Assembly: GCA_016779015.1 (NCBI GenBank)
Contig: JADHOK010000056.1
Span: 1-8,264 of the forward strand
DNA from: PS1 clade bacterium
GTDB lineage: Bacteria > Pseudomonadota > Alphaproteobacteria > RS24
Length of the DNA: 8,264 nucleotides
Reading direction: 5' to 3'
The first letter of the stretch is position 1; the number at the start of each line of letters is the position of its first letter. The translations under genes and the position numbers were made by a program. A model generated the notes under the pieces. That model was not told where the DNA came from. It was given only the letters and a program-made list of their open reading frames with translations, and ran no database searches. Positions 1 through 6,118 of this stretch are shown piece after piece.

Positions 1-1130
1 GTCTGCTTTTCGCCCTCATGACGATAGCGCGCATTCATCCGCCGCCCCTGAAAATCGCCGCAATAGGAAATGCTGGAAATCTCGCGATACGCATTCTGCC
101 CGGGCAACCAGACTTCGAGGTCATAGGTCTTGCGCGCGCCGAAGCCCATATCGCCGGTGCACAGCTGCATCACCCGATAAGGCAGTTCCAGTTTTTGCAA
201 TACATGCTCGGCGCATTGTGTTTTGCGCTCCAACTCGGCCTCGCCATTCTCGGCATCGGTTATGGAAACCAATTCAACTTTGGTGAATTGGTGCTGGCGT
301 ATCATGCCACGTGTGTCGCGCCCCGCCGCGCCCGCCTCTGACCGAAAGCACTGCGTCAGCGCGGTCAAACGCAGCGGCAAGTCCGCCGCATCGGTAATTT
401 GTTCGCGCACCAAATTGGTCAGCGTCACTTCGGCCGTCGGGGTCAACCAATAGCCGTTCTCGGTGCGGAAAAGGTCTTCGGCGAATTTCGGCAACTGGCC
501 GGTGCCATAAACCGCGTCGTCGCGCACCAGCACCGGCAAGGCCATTTCGCGATAGCCGAACTCATTAATGTGCAGGTCAATCATGAAATTGCCGAGCGCG
601 CGCTCAAGACGCGCCAAGCCGTCCCGCAGCAACACAAAGCGCGAACCGGACAGCGCCGCAGCCGCCTCAAAATCCATCATGCCGAGGGCTTCACCAATTT
701 CAAAATGTTCGGCATTGCTTTCGCGCGCAGATGGTTTGGCGTCGCCGTAACGACGCAGCTCGACATTGGCGTTCTCGTCTTCGCCGACCGGCACATCGGC
801 CAATGGCAAATTGGGCAGCGCCGCCAAAGCCTCGGTCAAAGCGGCAGCCGCTTGGCGCTCGGCTTCTTCGGCGGCTTGCAAATCGTCTTTTAAACCTGCG
901 ACTTCATCCATCAGACGCTGCGCTTCGGCTTCGTCACCCTGCCCTTTGGCCTGGCCGATTTTCTTCGACGCCTCATTGCGCTTGGTCTGCAAGTCTTGCG
1001 CCGCGCCAATCGCAGCACGGCGTTTATCATCCAGCGCCAGCATATCGGCCGCGCACGCCGCCGAGCCGCGCGTCTTCAACGCCGCGTCAAATGCGTCGGG
1101 GTCTTGGCGTATGGCGTTAATATCATGCAT
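1..1130 (-). CDS. serS: Seryl-tRNA synthetase, 3' end cut off by the window edge
   Basis: Class II aminoacyl-tRNA synthetase that charges tRNA(Ser) (and tRNA(Sec) where present) with serine in the cytoplasm. The frame opens with ATG at 1130 (MHDINAIRQDPDAF, a typical SerRS start) and stays open to the left edge, giving 376 residues. The family usually has about 425, so roughly 50 C-terminal residues, including class II motif 3, lie outside. Residues 30-105 form the charged, Ala-rich helical region expected of the coiled-coil arm that grips the long variable arm of tRNA(Ser). The catalytic core follows: a motif 1 region near 195-216, motif 2 'FRSEAGAAGRDTRG' at 262-275, and the conserved 'EISSISYCGDFQGRR' at 350-364. 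An in-frame upstream start is not apparent. The Shine-Dalgarno is poor: AAGG lies 15 bases upstream and a GAG-rich stretch is closer. The gene follows tatC after 81 bases, so it may be read from the operon or from its own weak promoter. Identification is firm. Confidence 0.97.
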   Translation of the reverse strand, partial: MHDINAIRQDPDAFDAALKTRGSAACAADMLALDDKRRAAIGAAQDLQTKRNEASKKIGQAKGQGDEAEAQRLMDEVAGLKDDLQAAEEAERQAAAALTEALAALPNLPLADVPVGEDENANVELRRYGDAKPSARESNAEHFEIGEALGMMDFEAAAALSGSRFVLLRDGLARLERALGNFMIDLHINEFGYREMALPVLVRDDAVYGTGQLPKFAEDLFRTENGYWLTPTAEVTLTNLVREQITDAADLPLRLTALTQCFRSEAGAAGRDTRGMIRQHQFTKVELVSITDAENGEAELERKTQCAEHVLQKLELPYRVMQLCTGDMGFGARKTYDLEVWLPGQNAYREISSISYCGDFQGRRMNARYRHEGEKQ

Positions 1131-1160
1131 GAACGACTCGCTCGGCCTTGGTTTCTGTTC

Positions 1161-1190
1161 TGTATAAAGCGCGCCGCCGCTAAAAGCCAG
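1161..1190 (-). promoter_or_regulatory. Possible weak promoter for serS in the tatC-serS spacer
   Basis: The 81-base spacer (1131-1211) is the largest gap in the window. On the minus strand it holds TATACA (1161-1166), which matches 4 of 6 positions of a sigma-70 -10 box. A poor -35 candidate, CTGGCT (1185-1190), matches 3 of 6 at 18-base spacing. A transcript from here would have a leader of about 25 bases before the serS ATG. I see no convincing hairpin-plus-T-run terminator for tatC in the same spacer, so read-through from the tat genes is the simpler explanation. This is a pattern match only. Confidence 0.22.
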
Positions 1191-1211
1191 ACGCGGGAAA
1201 ATGCGGGCGTT

Positions 1212-2000
1212 TTATTCCGAAGCCGGTTCGGTCTCTTCGGCTTTCGGTTTTTGTATGGCCGCGACGCATAATATGGAAATCTCGTAAAGCATCAATGTCG
1301 GCACGCCGAGACCGATTTGACTGATGAGGTCGGGCGGGGTCATCAGCGCCGCTACGGCAAACACGCCGACAATCGCATAGCGCCGTTTGGCTCGCAGCCC
1401 CGCCGCCGTTACCACGCCAATGCGTCCGAGCAGGGTCAATACGACCGGCAGCTGAAAACACAAACCGAAAGCCAGCATCAGCACCATGGTAAATGAGAGA
1501 TATTCGCTGACCCGATTGACCATCCGCACCTCAGCCGCTGCCCCCTCGCCGCCTTGCTGCATATTGAGGAAGAACTCAAATGCCATCGGCATGACCAAAA
1601 AGAACACCAGCGATGCGCCGAGCGCGAATAAAACCGGCGAGGCAATCAAGTAAGGCAGAAAAGCGCGGCGCTCTTTTTTATAAAGCCCCGGCGCCATGAA
1701 GCGATAAAGCTGATAGGCGATGAAAGGAAAAGCGGCGAACAAGCCGGCGAACATGGCCAGCTTAATCTGCGTGAAGAAAAACTCATGCGGCGCTGTGTAA
1801 ATAAGCTCAAGCTCGTTAGCCTCGCCCGCGGCTTGCGCGAATGGCCATAGGAGAAACGCAAAAATCTCCGAAGCGAAAAACATACAAACGGCGAATGCCA
1901 AGACGAACCATGCAACGCACCAAAGCAGGCGCGTGCGCAGTTCCACGAGGTGATCGAGCAAAGGCATCTCGCCGCGCGCCAGTTCCGCTTCCTCGCTCAC
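1212..2000 (-). CDS. tatC: Twin-arginine translocase subunit TatC
   Basis: Polytopic inner-membrane core of the Tat pathway. With TatB it forms the receptor that recognises twin-arginine signal peptides and recruits TatA to export folded proteins. The 262-residue product is of usual length (about 250-260). It starts with the cytoplasmic motif 'MPLLDHLVELRTRLL' (12-26), whose Glu corresponds to the conserved signal-peptide-binding Glu of E. coli TatC. Six hydrophobic segments lie near 24-43, 78-98, 117-141, 167-189, 205-220 and 228-246. Family signatures seen are 'YQLYRFMAPGLYKKER' (96-111), the Gly/Val region with 'RRYAIV' (206-211), and 'TPPDLISQ' (221-228). The tail is acidic and hydrophilic. 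Translation begins at GTG, which overlaps the tatB stop as GTGA and has AAGGA 9 bases upstream. The GTG gives the expected N-terminus. Identification is firm. Confidence 0.97.
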   Translation of the reverse strand: MSEEAELARGEMPLLDHLVELRTRLLWCVAWFVLAFAVCMFFASEIFAFLLWPFAQAAGEANELELIYTAPHEFFFTQIKLAMFAGLFAAFPFIAYQLYRFMAPGLYKKERRAFLPYLIASPVLFALGASLVFFLVMPMAFEFFLNMQQGGEGAAAEVRMVNRVSEYLSFTMVLMLAFGLCFQLPVVLTLLGRIGVVTAAGLRAKRRYAIVGVFAVAALMTPPDLISQIGLGVPTLMLYEISILCVAAIQKPKAEETEPASE

Positions 2001-2278
2001 GTCGATTTATCCTTATCTTTCGAAGCGTCTGATTTTTCATCAAACAAATCCGGCAGACCGACGTCGAGGTCTTTTTCGGCCATTTTTTTCAGTTGAGCCT
2101 GTGCGTCAATCTCATTGGAGATATCATCAAGTTGAGCGCGAAATTCGCCGGCGACAGTGCGGGCTTGTTTCACATAACGCCCGATTGTGCGTAGCATATT
2201 TGGCAGTTCGCGCGGCCCCAAAACCAAAAGGGCGACGACGCCAAGAACCACCATTTCGGTCCAGCCAATGTCAAACAT
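1997..2278 (-). CDS. tatB: Sec-independent translocase subunit TatB, short form
   Basis: Single-pass membrane subunit that pairs with TatC to form the Tat substrate receptor. The product has 93 residues. It begins 'MFDIGWTEMVVLG', with the TatB-type Glu at residue 8 in the membrane helix (about 6-20). The hinge 'LGPRELP' (20-26) follows, with Gly21-Pro22 as in E. coli TatB, then an amphipathic helix (about 26-60) and a charged, Lys/Asp-rich tail. The GPRELP hinge and MFDIG start separate it from TatA. It is short: many TatB proteins run to about 130-170 residues, so the variable C-terminal extension is mostly missing here. The tail ends naturally at a TGA that overlaps the tatC GTG, and tatC follows in good order, so this looks like a genuine short TatB and not a frameshift. 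The start has GGAG 7 bases upstream. Confidence 0.94.
   Translation of the reverse strand: MFDIGWTEMVVLGVVALLVLGPRELPNMLRTIGRYVKQARTVAGEFRAQLDDISNEIDAQAQLKKMAEKDLDVGLPDLFDEKSDASKDKDKST
2010..2014 (-). promoter_or_regulatory. Ribosome binding site of tatC (decides the GTG start)
   Basis: AAGGA lies within the end of tatB, 9 bases before the GTG at 2000. It supports the GTG as the tatC start over any later ATG, and it sits where ribosomes finishing tatB can re-initiate. Confidence 0.6.
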
Positions 2279-2285
2279 CGGCGCG

Positions 2286-2289
2286 CTCC
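2286..2289 (-). promoter_or_regulatory. Ribosome binding site of tatB
   Basis: GGAG sits in the 12-base tatA-tatB gap, 7 bases before the tatB ATG. This is ideal spacing and supports the MFDIG start. Confidence 0.7.
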
Positions 2290-2290
2290 G

Positions 2291-2530
2291 CTACTTCTTG
2301 TTTTCTGATGAATTGGTGGATTTGTTGACAGCCTCGCCTTCGATGGTCTGCCCGACTTGCTTTTCGGCGTCATCATCCTTGGCGGTTTCTTCAACGCCTT
2401 CGCGCAAGCCCTGCCGGAAGCTGGTAACGCCGCGCGCGACATCCCCCATCAGCGATGAAATACGACCGCGCCCGAACAGCAGCACGAGCAAAACGGCGAC
2501 AACCAAAATCTGTACCCAGCTAATTCCCAT
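2291..2530 (-). CDS. tatA: Sec-independent translocase subunit TatA
   Basis: Small membrane protein that oligomerises at TatBC to form the conducting element of the Tat translocase. The 79-residue product is of normal size for TatA (about 70-90). It has a short hydrophobic helix (about 4-19, 'SWVQILVVAVLLVLLF'), then the 'FGRGRISSLMGD' hinge and amphipathic helix (about 19-45, with the family's Phe-Gly at 19-20). The hydrophilic tail is rich in Asp, Glu, Lys and Ser and is probably disordered. A polar Gln occupies the spot where many TatA proteins carry a polar residue early in the helix. The FGRGR hinge, in place of LGP, and the position before tatB identify it as TatA and not TatB. It follows the ABC ATPase gene by 11 bases, which hold the cleanest Shine-Dalgarno in the window, and precedes tatB by 12 bases. 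Confidence 0.95.
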   Translation of the reverse strand: MGISWVQILVVAVLLVLLFGRGRISSLMGDVARGVTSFRQGLREGVEETAKDDDAEKQVGQTIEGEAVNKSTNSSENKK

Positions 2531-2535
2531 AAAGT

Positions 2536-2541
2536 TCCCCT
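2536..2541 (-). promoter_or_regulatory. Strong ribosome binding site of tatA
   Basis: AGGGGA lies 5 bases before the tatA ATG in the 11-base gap after the ABC ATPase stop. It looks like the strongest Shine-Dalgarno in the window. TatA is known to be needed in large excess over TatB and TatC, which fits (inference). Confidence 0.7.
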
Positions 2542-3519
2542 TCAGTAACTGTCTTTGAATAGCATGAGGCGCGCTTGCGGCACAAAGAATTTGTGAGAAC
2601 CTAATTGCGGCGCGGCATCGCCGCCAATCAACGCTTCATAATGCGCGCCTTTTTCGCCTTTTATCAGACACAACCAATCCGCCCCCATGAGGCGCGTCTC
2701 GGTAATCTCACCGCTAAAGGAAAAATCATCGGCATCACCCGACAGGCTGACATCCGCCGGGCGCACGCCTATCCGGTCGCCATCGCGTGTAAAGAAGTTA
2801 ACCGCCCCGAACATGGTCGCGACCTGCGGCGTTGCCGGTTGCCGATAGACATTTTCCGGCGTGTCGATTTGTAGAACCCGCCCGTCCACCTGCACCGCGA
2901 TACGGTCCGCCATGCGCAGCGCATCGGCCGCGTCATGCGTCACCACCAGCCCCGCTGCGCCGACTTGTTTCAGAAGGCGCAAAGTCAGGTCGCGCATACG
3001 GTCGCGCAATTGCGGGTCGAGATTTGAAAACGGCTCATCCATCAACAGCAATTTCGGCGACGGTGCGAGCGCGCGGGCCAAAGCGGCGCGTTGTTGTTCA
3101 CCGCCCGACAGGCTGTTGGGGAATTTCTCGGCATAGCCGGTCAGGCCGACCTGCTTTAACAGTTCGAGCGCGCGGGCTTTTTGCTCTTCGGCAGACAGCG
3201 CCGTCAGGCCGAAACAAATATTGTCGAAAACCGATAAATGCGGAAACAGCGCAAATTCCTGAAACAGAAAACCGATTTGCCGCGTCTCCGGCGGCGCCAC
3301 GGCCTTGCGCGATGACACCTCTTCGCCGTCAAGACTTATGGTGCCGTCATCGGGTTGTTCCATGCCCGCCGCGAGGCGTAAGCAAGTGGTCTTGCCACAA
3401 CCCGATGGCCCCAGCAGGCAAACAATCTCGCCATGCTCGATGGCGAAACTGACTTTATTGACCACAACATCATCGTCATAGCTGAAAGAGATATTTTCGA
3501 AACGGAGCGCCTCACTCAT
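2542..3519 (-). CDS. ABC transporter ATP-binding protein, FbpC/PotA/CysA-like, orphan
   Basis: Cytoplasmic ATPase of an ABC importer-type system; substrate unknown. The 325 residues carry every catalytic element: A-loop Tyr14, Walker A 'GPSGCGKTT' (37-45), Q-loop Gln87, signature 'LSGGEQQ' (137-143), Walker B 'LLLMDEP' (157-163), D-loop 'SNLD' (165-168) and H-loop His195. From about 248 to 322 there is a TOBE-like beta domain beginning 'IGVRPADVSL', as in the iron(III), spermidine/putrescine, sulfate and molybdate importer ATPases. The 'EFALFPHLSV' stretch after the Q-loop is also typical of that group. No permease or substrate-binding protein is encoded nearby. The start overlaps the scpB stop by ATGA, and tatA follows after 11 bases, so it is embedded in the operon. 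An in-frame TAG just upstream excludes an earlier start. The only good Shine-Dalgarno (GGAGG) is 13 bases away, suggesting coupling to scpB. ATPase call is firm; transport role is open. Confidence 0.93.
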   Translation of the reverse strand: MSEALRFENISFSYDDDVVVNKVSFAIEHGEIVCLLGPSGCGKTTCLRLAAGMEQPDDGTISLDGEEVSSRKAVAPPETRQIGFLFQEFALFPHLSVFDNICFGLTALSAEEQKARALELLKQVGLTGYAEKFPNSLSGGEQQRAALARALAPSPKLLLMDEPFSNLDPQLRDRMRDLTLRLLKQVGAAGLVVTHDAADALRMADRIAVQVDGRVLQIDTPENVYRQPATPQVATMFGAVNFFTRDGDRIGVRPADVSLSGDADDFSFSGEITETRLMGADWLCLIKGEKGAHYEALIGGDAAPQLGSHKFFVPQARLMLFKDSY

Positions 3520-4244
3520 GCCGAAGCGCTATCCTCCGTTGGCTCGTCGGGCATGTCTTCAGGCATGTCTTCAGGCAGATCCATTTCCAACGGCTCCAGA
3601 TCGCTGCCATCATCGCCGGCCGCCAACGGGTCTTCTTCCGGATCATTGTCGGGGTCGGGTGCCGGCACTTCAAAACCGGGCGGCAGTCGGTCATCCAACA
3701 GCCCGGCCGCTTTCAATTCCTCAAGCCCCGGCAAATCGGTAAGGCTTTCAAGCCCGAAATGCAGCAGAAAATGGTCGGAGGTGCCGTAAGTAACGGGCCG
3801 GCCGGGCACGCGGCGGCGACCGCGAATTTTCACCCACTCGCTTTCCAGCAGCACATCCAGCGTGCCTTTGGAAATCGACACACCGCGAATATCCTCAATC
3901 TCGGCGCGTGTCACCGGTTGGTGATAGGCGATAATGGCCAAGGTCTCCAACGCGGCGCGCGACAGGCGGCGCTGTTGCACCACATGTTTTTGCAGCGCAT
4001 GCGCCAAATCCGGCGCGGTGCGGAAAGACCATTTCTTGCCGGTCTTTTGCAGATTAAATCCACTCTGCGCATATTTCACGGCAATCGCTTCCATAATGCT
4101 TGGTATATCGGCATTGGCGGCCAGCTTGTCAGCGATATTGGGGGCATCGAGCGGCTCCTCAGCGGCGAATAATATCGCTTCCACCGTGCGGATATCTTCA
4201 TCGGTGACCGGACGCAGGTCTGTTTCGTCTTTATCGCTCATCAT
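3516..4244 (-). CDS. scpB: Segregation and condensation protein B (ScpB)
   Basis: Winged-helix protein that dimerises and binds the central part of the kleisin ScpA in the SMC-ScpAB complex, which compacts and segregates the chromosome. The product has 242 residues. Residues 16-85 form the first winged-helix domain ('VEAILFAAEEPL'). Residues 92-165 form the second, with the family signatures 'ETLAIIAYHQPVTRAEIEDIRG' spread over 100-121, 'GRRRVPGRPVTYGTSDHFLLHFG' over 142-164, and 'LTDLPGLEEL' at 168-177. Beyond about 190 the protein turns into a strongly acidic, Pro-rich tail of some 50 residues that includes a duplicated EDMP; such tails vary in ScpB. ATG ATG opens the frame. The first ATG overlaps the scpA stop by four bases. 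The second is better spaced from the GGGAG (7 bases against 4), so the true protein may be one residue shorter. Its own stop overlaps the ABC ATPase start. Confidence 0.95.
   Translation of the reverse strand: MMSDKDETDLRPVTDEDIRTVEAILFAAEEPLDAPNIADKLAANADIPSIMEAIAVKYAQSGFNLQKTGKKWSFRTAPDLAHALQKHVVQQRRLSRAALETLAIIAYHQPVTRAEIEDIRGVSISKGTLDVLLESEWVKIRGRRRVPGRPVTYGTSDHFLLHFGLESLTDLPGLEELKAAGLLDDRLPPGFEVPAPDPDNDPEEDPLAAGDDGSDLEPLEMDLPEDMPEDMPDEPTEDSASA
3550..3573. repeat. Perfect 12-bp tandem duplication in the scpB acidic tail
   Basis: GGCATGTCTTCA on the plus strand occurs twice back to back (3550-3561 and 3562-3573), followed by a decayed partial third copy starting GGCAGAT. Read on the coding strand it gives EDMP EDMP in the disordered end of ScpB. 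The unit is a multiple of three, so gain or loss of copies keeps the frame. Confidence 0.85.
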
Positions 4245-5068
4245 TCGGCTCCCGCACCGTCAATCAGCTTGGGGCGCGCGCGGCGCACCATAAGCCGGTC
4301 GAAATTCTTACCCTGCTGTAACTCCACGCGACCATCGCGGGCATATTCCAAAAACGCGCTGAACGAGCTGGCCATTGTCGTGCGGCGCTTTTGCGGGTCG
4401 CGGATATCACCCGCCACCAGCGCATCCATGGTCTCCCAATCATCCAGCTTGCCAAGCAGGCGCTCAATACGCAGGCGCGCCCGCTCAATGCTCAACACAT
4501 CGATTTTCGGCGGCGACCAGCTTTCGTAATAATTGCGCAGACGTTGTGTCGAATAGGCGGCCAGCACTTCATACAGGCTGGCGTCATAGGTGCTTTGGCG
4601 TTTGGTGCGAATGCCCTCGGGCATGCCATGGGTGAAGAAATCGCGGCCCAGCAGGTCGCGGCCCATCAGTTGCGCCGACGCTTCGCGCATCGCTTCCAGA
4701 CATTTCAGACGGAACACCAGACGCGCTGCCATTTCCTCCGCATCCATGACCTCATCGTCATGCGGCGGCGGCAAAATGAGGCGCGACTTCAAATAAGCCA
4801 GCCACGAGGCCATCACCAGATAATCAGCCGCCAGTTCTATTTTTAAGTCCTGCGCCTCGCGGATGAAATCAAGATATTGCTCGGCCAGCGTCAGTATGGA
4901 GATTTGCTTGAGGTCAACCTTTTGCGTCCGCGCCAGCGCCAACAGCACATGCAGTGGCCCATCATAACCGTCCAGCTGAACCGACAAGCCGCTATCGGTG
5001 GAGGCTTGATAGGCTATGCCTTCCTGAAAGCCGTCATTTTGCGGGGAATCACTCTGGTTTTCTTCCAT
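4241..5068 (-). CDS. scpA: Segregation and condensation protein A (ScpA, kleisin)
   Basis: Kleisin subunit that bridges the two heads of the SMC dimer and carries ScpB, forming the ring that organises and segregates the chromosome. The product has 275 residues, normal for alphaproteobacterial ScpA. After a variable acidic lead (1-27) comes the N-terminal SMC-neck-binding region 'LDGYDGPLHVLLALARTQKV' (32-51), then 'LAEQYLDFI' and the helix 'ADYLVMASWLAYLKSRLILP' (81-100). The middle (105-220) is the ScpB-binding stretch. The C-terminal winged helix, 'SSFSAFLEYARDGRVELQQ' (234-252), binds the SMC head. The start lies six bases after the nagZ stop, with no clear Shine-Dalgarno, so translation probably depends on ribosomes leaving nagZ. 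The stop overlaps scpB. A kleisin adjacent to scpB makes the identification secure. Confidence 0.96.
   Translation of the reverse strand: MEENQSDSPQNDGFQEGIAYQASTDSGLSVQLDGYDGPLHVLLALARTQKVDLKQISILTLAEQYLDFIREAQDLKIELAADYLVMASWLAYLKSRLILPPPHDDEVMDAEEMAARLVFRLKCLEAMREASAQLMGRDLLGRDFFTHGMPEGIRTKRQSTYDASLYEVLAAYSTQRLRNYYESWSPPKIDVLSIERARLRIERLLGKLDDWETMDALVAGDIRDPQKRRTTMASSFSAFLEYARDGRVELQQGKNFDRLMVRRARPKLIDGAGAE
4249..4253 (-). promoter_or_regulatory. Ribosome binding site of scpB, two possible ATG starts
   Basis: GGGAG lies inside the last codons of scpA, 4 bases from the first ATG (4244) and 7 from the second (4241). Both starts overlap the scpA TGA within ATGATGA, a classical stop-restart coupling arrangement. 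Confidence 0.5.
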
Positions 5069-5074
5069 ACGGCT

Positions 5075-6118
5075 TTATAGCGCGTTCTGCGATTCGGGGA
5101 AAATATCGCCCATCAGTTCTCCCCAGACTTTGCGGGCCCCTTTGGGCGTTTGCGCGCTCAGTGTGGCCAAGGCATCGGCCACGCGGTCGAAGCGCGGCTT
5201 TGCGTCAATCGACGCTTGGTTTGGGGCCGCTGCGGCGACCGCCTGCATCTCGTTCATATCGCCATTGCAATGCAAAATCATATCGCAGCCCGCCTCCAGC
5301 GACGCGACAACGCGTTCGCCCATATCGCCCGCAAGCGCCGACATTGAAATATCATCGCTCATCAACAGGCCATCGAAACCGATTTGGCGGCGGATGACGC
5401 CATCAATAATGTTTTTGGAGCAAGTGCTAACGGTCTGCGCGTCAATCGCCTCGTAAAGCAGATGGCCGGTCATGCCAATAAGCGCGTCATTGAGCTGTTT
5501 GAAAATAGCGAAATCACTGGTCGCCAGCGTCTCGGCATCTTCGCTGATACGCGGCAATTCGTGATGACTGTCGACACGGGCGCGGCCGTGCCCGGGCAGA
5601 TGCTTGATGACCGGCATCACCCCGCCCATTTCCAACCCATCCATGACGGCGCGACCAAGCGCGACGCAACTCTCAACATCCTCGCCAAAAGCCCGATCGC
5701 CAATCACATCCGAGGTCCCTGCAAGGCGCAAATCAAGACAAGGGGCGCAATCGACATTAATGCCAAGGGACGATAAATCCTCGGCCAGCAGAGCCGCGCC
5801 GAGGCGCGCCGCTTCCACCGCGCGCACTTTGTCGGTTTGATACATCTCGCCATAAAGCCCCATTGGCGGATAAAGCGGCGCCAAAGGCGGCTTCACCCGC
5901 GCCACGCGCCCGCCCTCTTGGTCGATCAATATGGGCAGATTTTGATTGCCTGATTTTTCTCTAAGGTCGTCGGTGAGCGCGCGCAACTGGGCAGCGCTCT
6001 CAATGTTGCGGGCAAACAGAATAATGCCCCATGGCCGCGCATCGTGGAAAAACGCTGCTTCGTCATCGCTCAGGGAAAGGCCTTTGAGGCCGAAAATCAC
6101 CGGCGCCGTATCAGCCAT
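5075..6118 (-). CDS. nagZ: Beta-N-acetylhexosaminidase NagZ (GH3)
   Basis: Glycoside hydrolase family 3 enzyme that removes N-acetylglucosamine from anhydro-muropeptides brought into the cytoplasm during peptidoglycan recycling. In some bacteria its products also signal to AmpR-type beta-lactamase control. The 347 residues form a single TIM-barrel without a signal peptide, as in cytoplasmic NagZ (usually about 330-350). Motifs in order are 'ILFARNI' (33-39), 'LPILIDQEGGRVARV' (61-75), 'NVDCAPCLDL' (121-130), the family signature 'VIKHLPGHGRARVDSH' (170-185) with the mobile-loop Asp183/His185 that serves in catalysis, and 'GLLMSDDISM' (250-259), where the first Asp (255) should be the nucleophile. 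The 'EAGCDMILHCNGD' segment (275-287) is also typical. The ATG directly follows the TAA of the SPOR gene with no base between and no obvious Shine-Dalgarno, so translational coupling is likely. No transporter (AmpG) or ampD is visible nearby. Confidence 0.96.
   Translation of the reverse strand: MADTAPVIFGLKGLSLSDDEAAFFHDARPWGIILFARNIESAAQLRALTDDLREKSGNQNLPILIDQEGGRVARVKPPLAPLYPPMGLYGEMYQTDKVRAVEAARLGAALLAEDLSSLGINVDCAPCLDLRLAGTSDVIGDRAFGEDVESCVALGRAVMDGLEMGGVMPVIKHLPGHGRARVDSHHELPRISEDAETLATSDFAIFKQLNDALIGMTGHLLYEAIDAQTVSTCSKNIIDGVIRRQIGFDGLLMSDDISMSALAGDMGERVVASLEAGCDMILHCNGDMNEMQAVAAAAPNQASIDAKPRFDRVADALATLSAQTPKGARKVWGELMGDIFPESQNAL

Noticed and set aside
1184..1211. GC-rich stretch after tatC as a Rho-independent terminator.
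   Set aside because: The GCGGG blocks are direct repeats and do not pair into a stable stem, and no T-run follows on the transcript strand.
1180..1461. A 93-codon minus-strand frame overlapping the end of tatC and the spacer before serS.
   Set aside because: It lies in another frame of tatC, its product is Arg/Cys-rich without a family resemblance, and tatC itself is intact.
2832..3452. A 206-codon open frame on the plus strand, antisense to the ABC ATPase gene.
   Set aside because: It is the reverse complement of conserved ATPase motifs; its product is rich in Arg, Pro and Ala and resembles no family I know.
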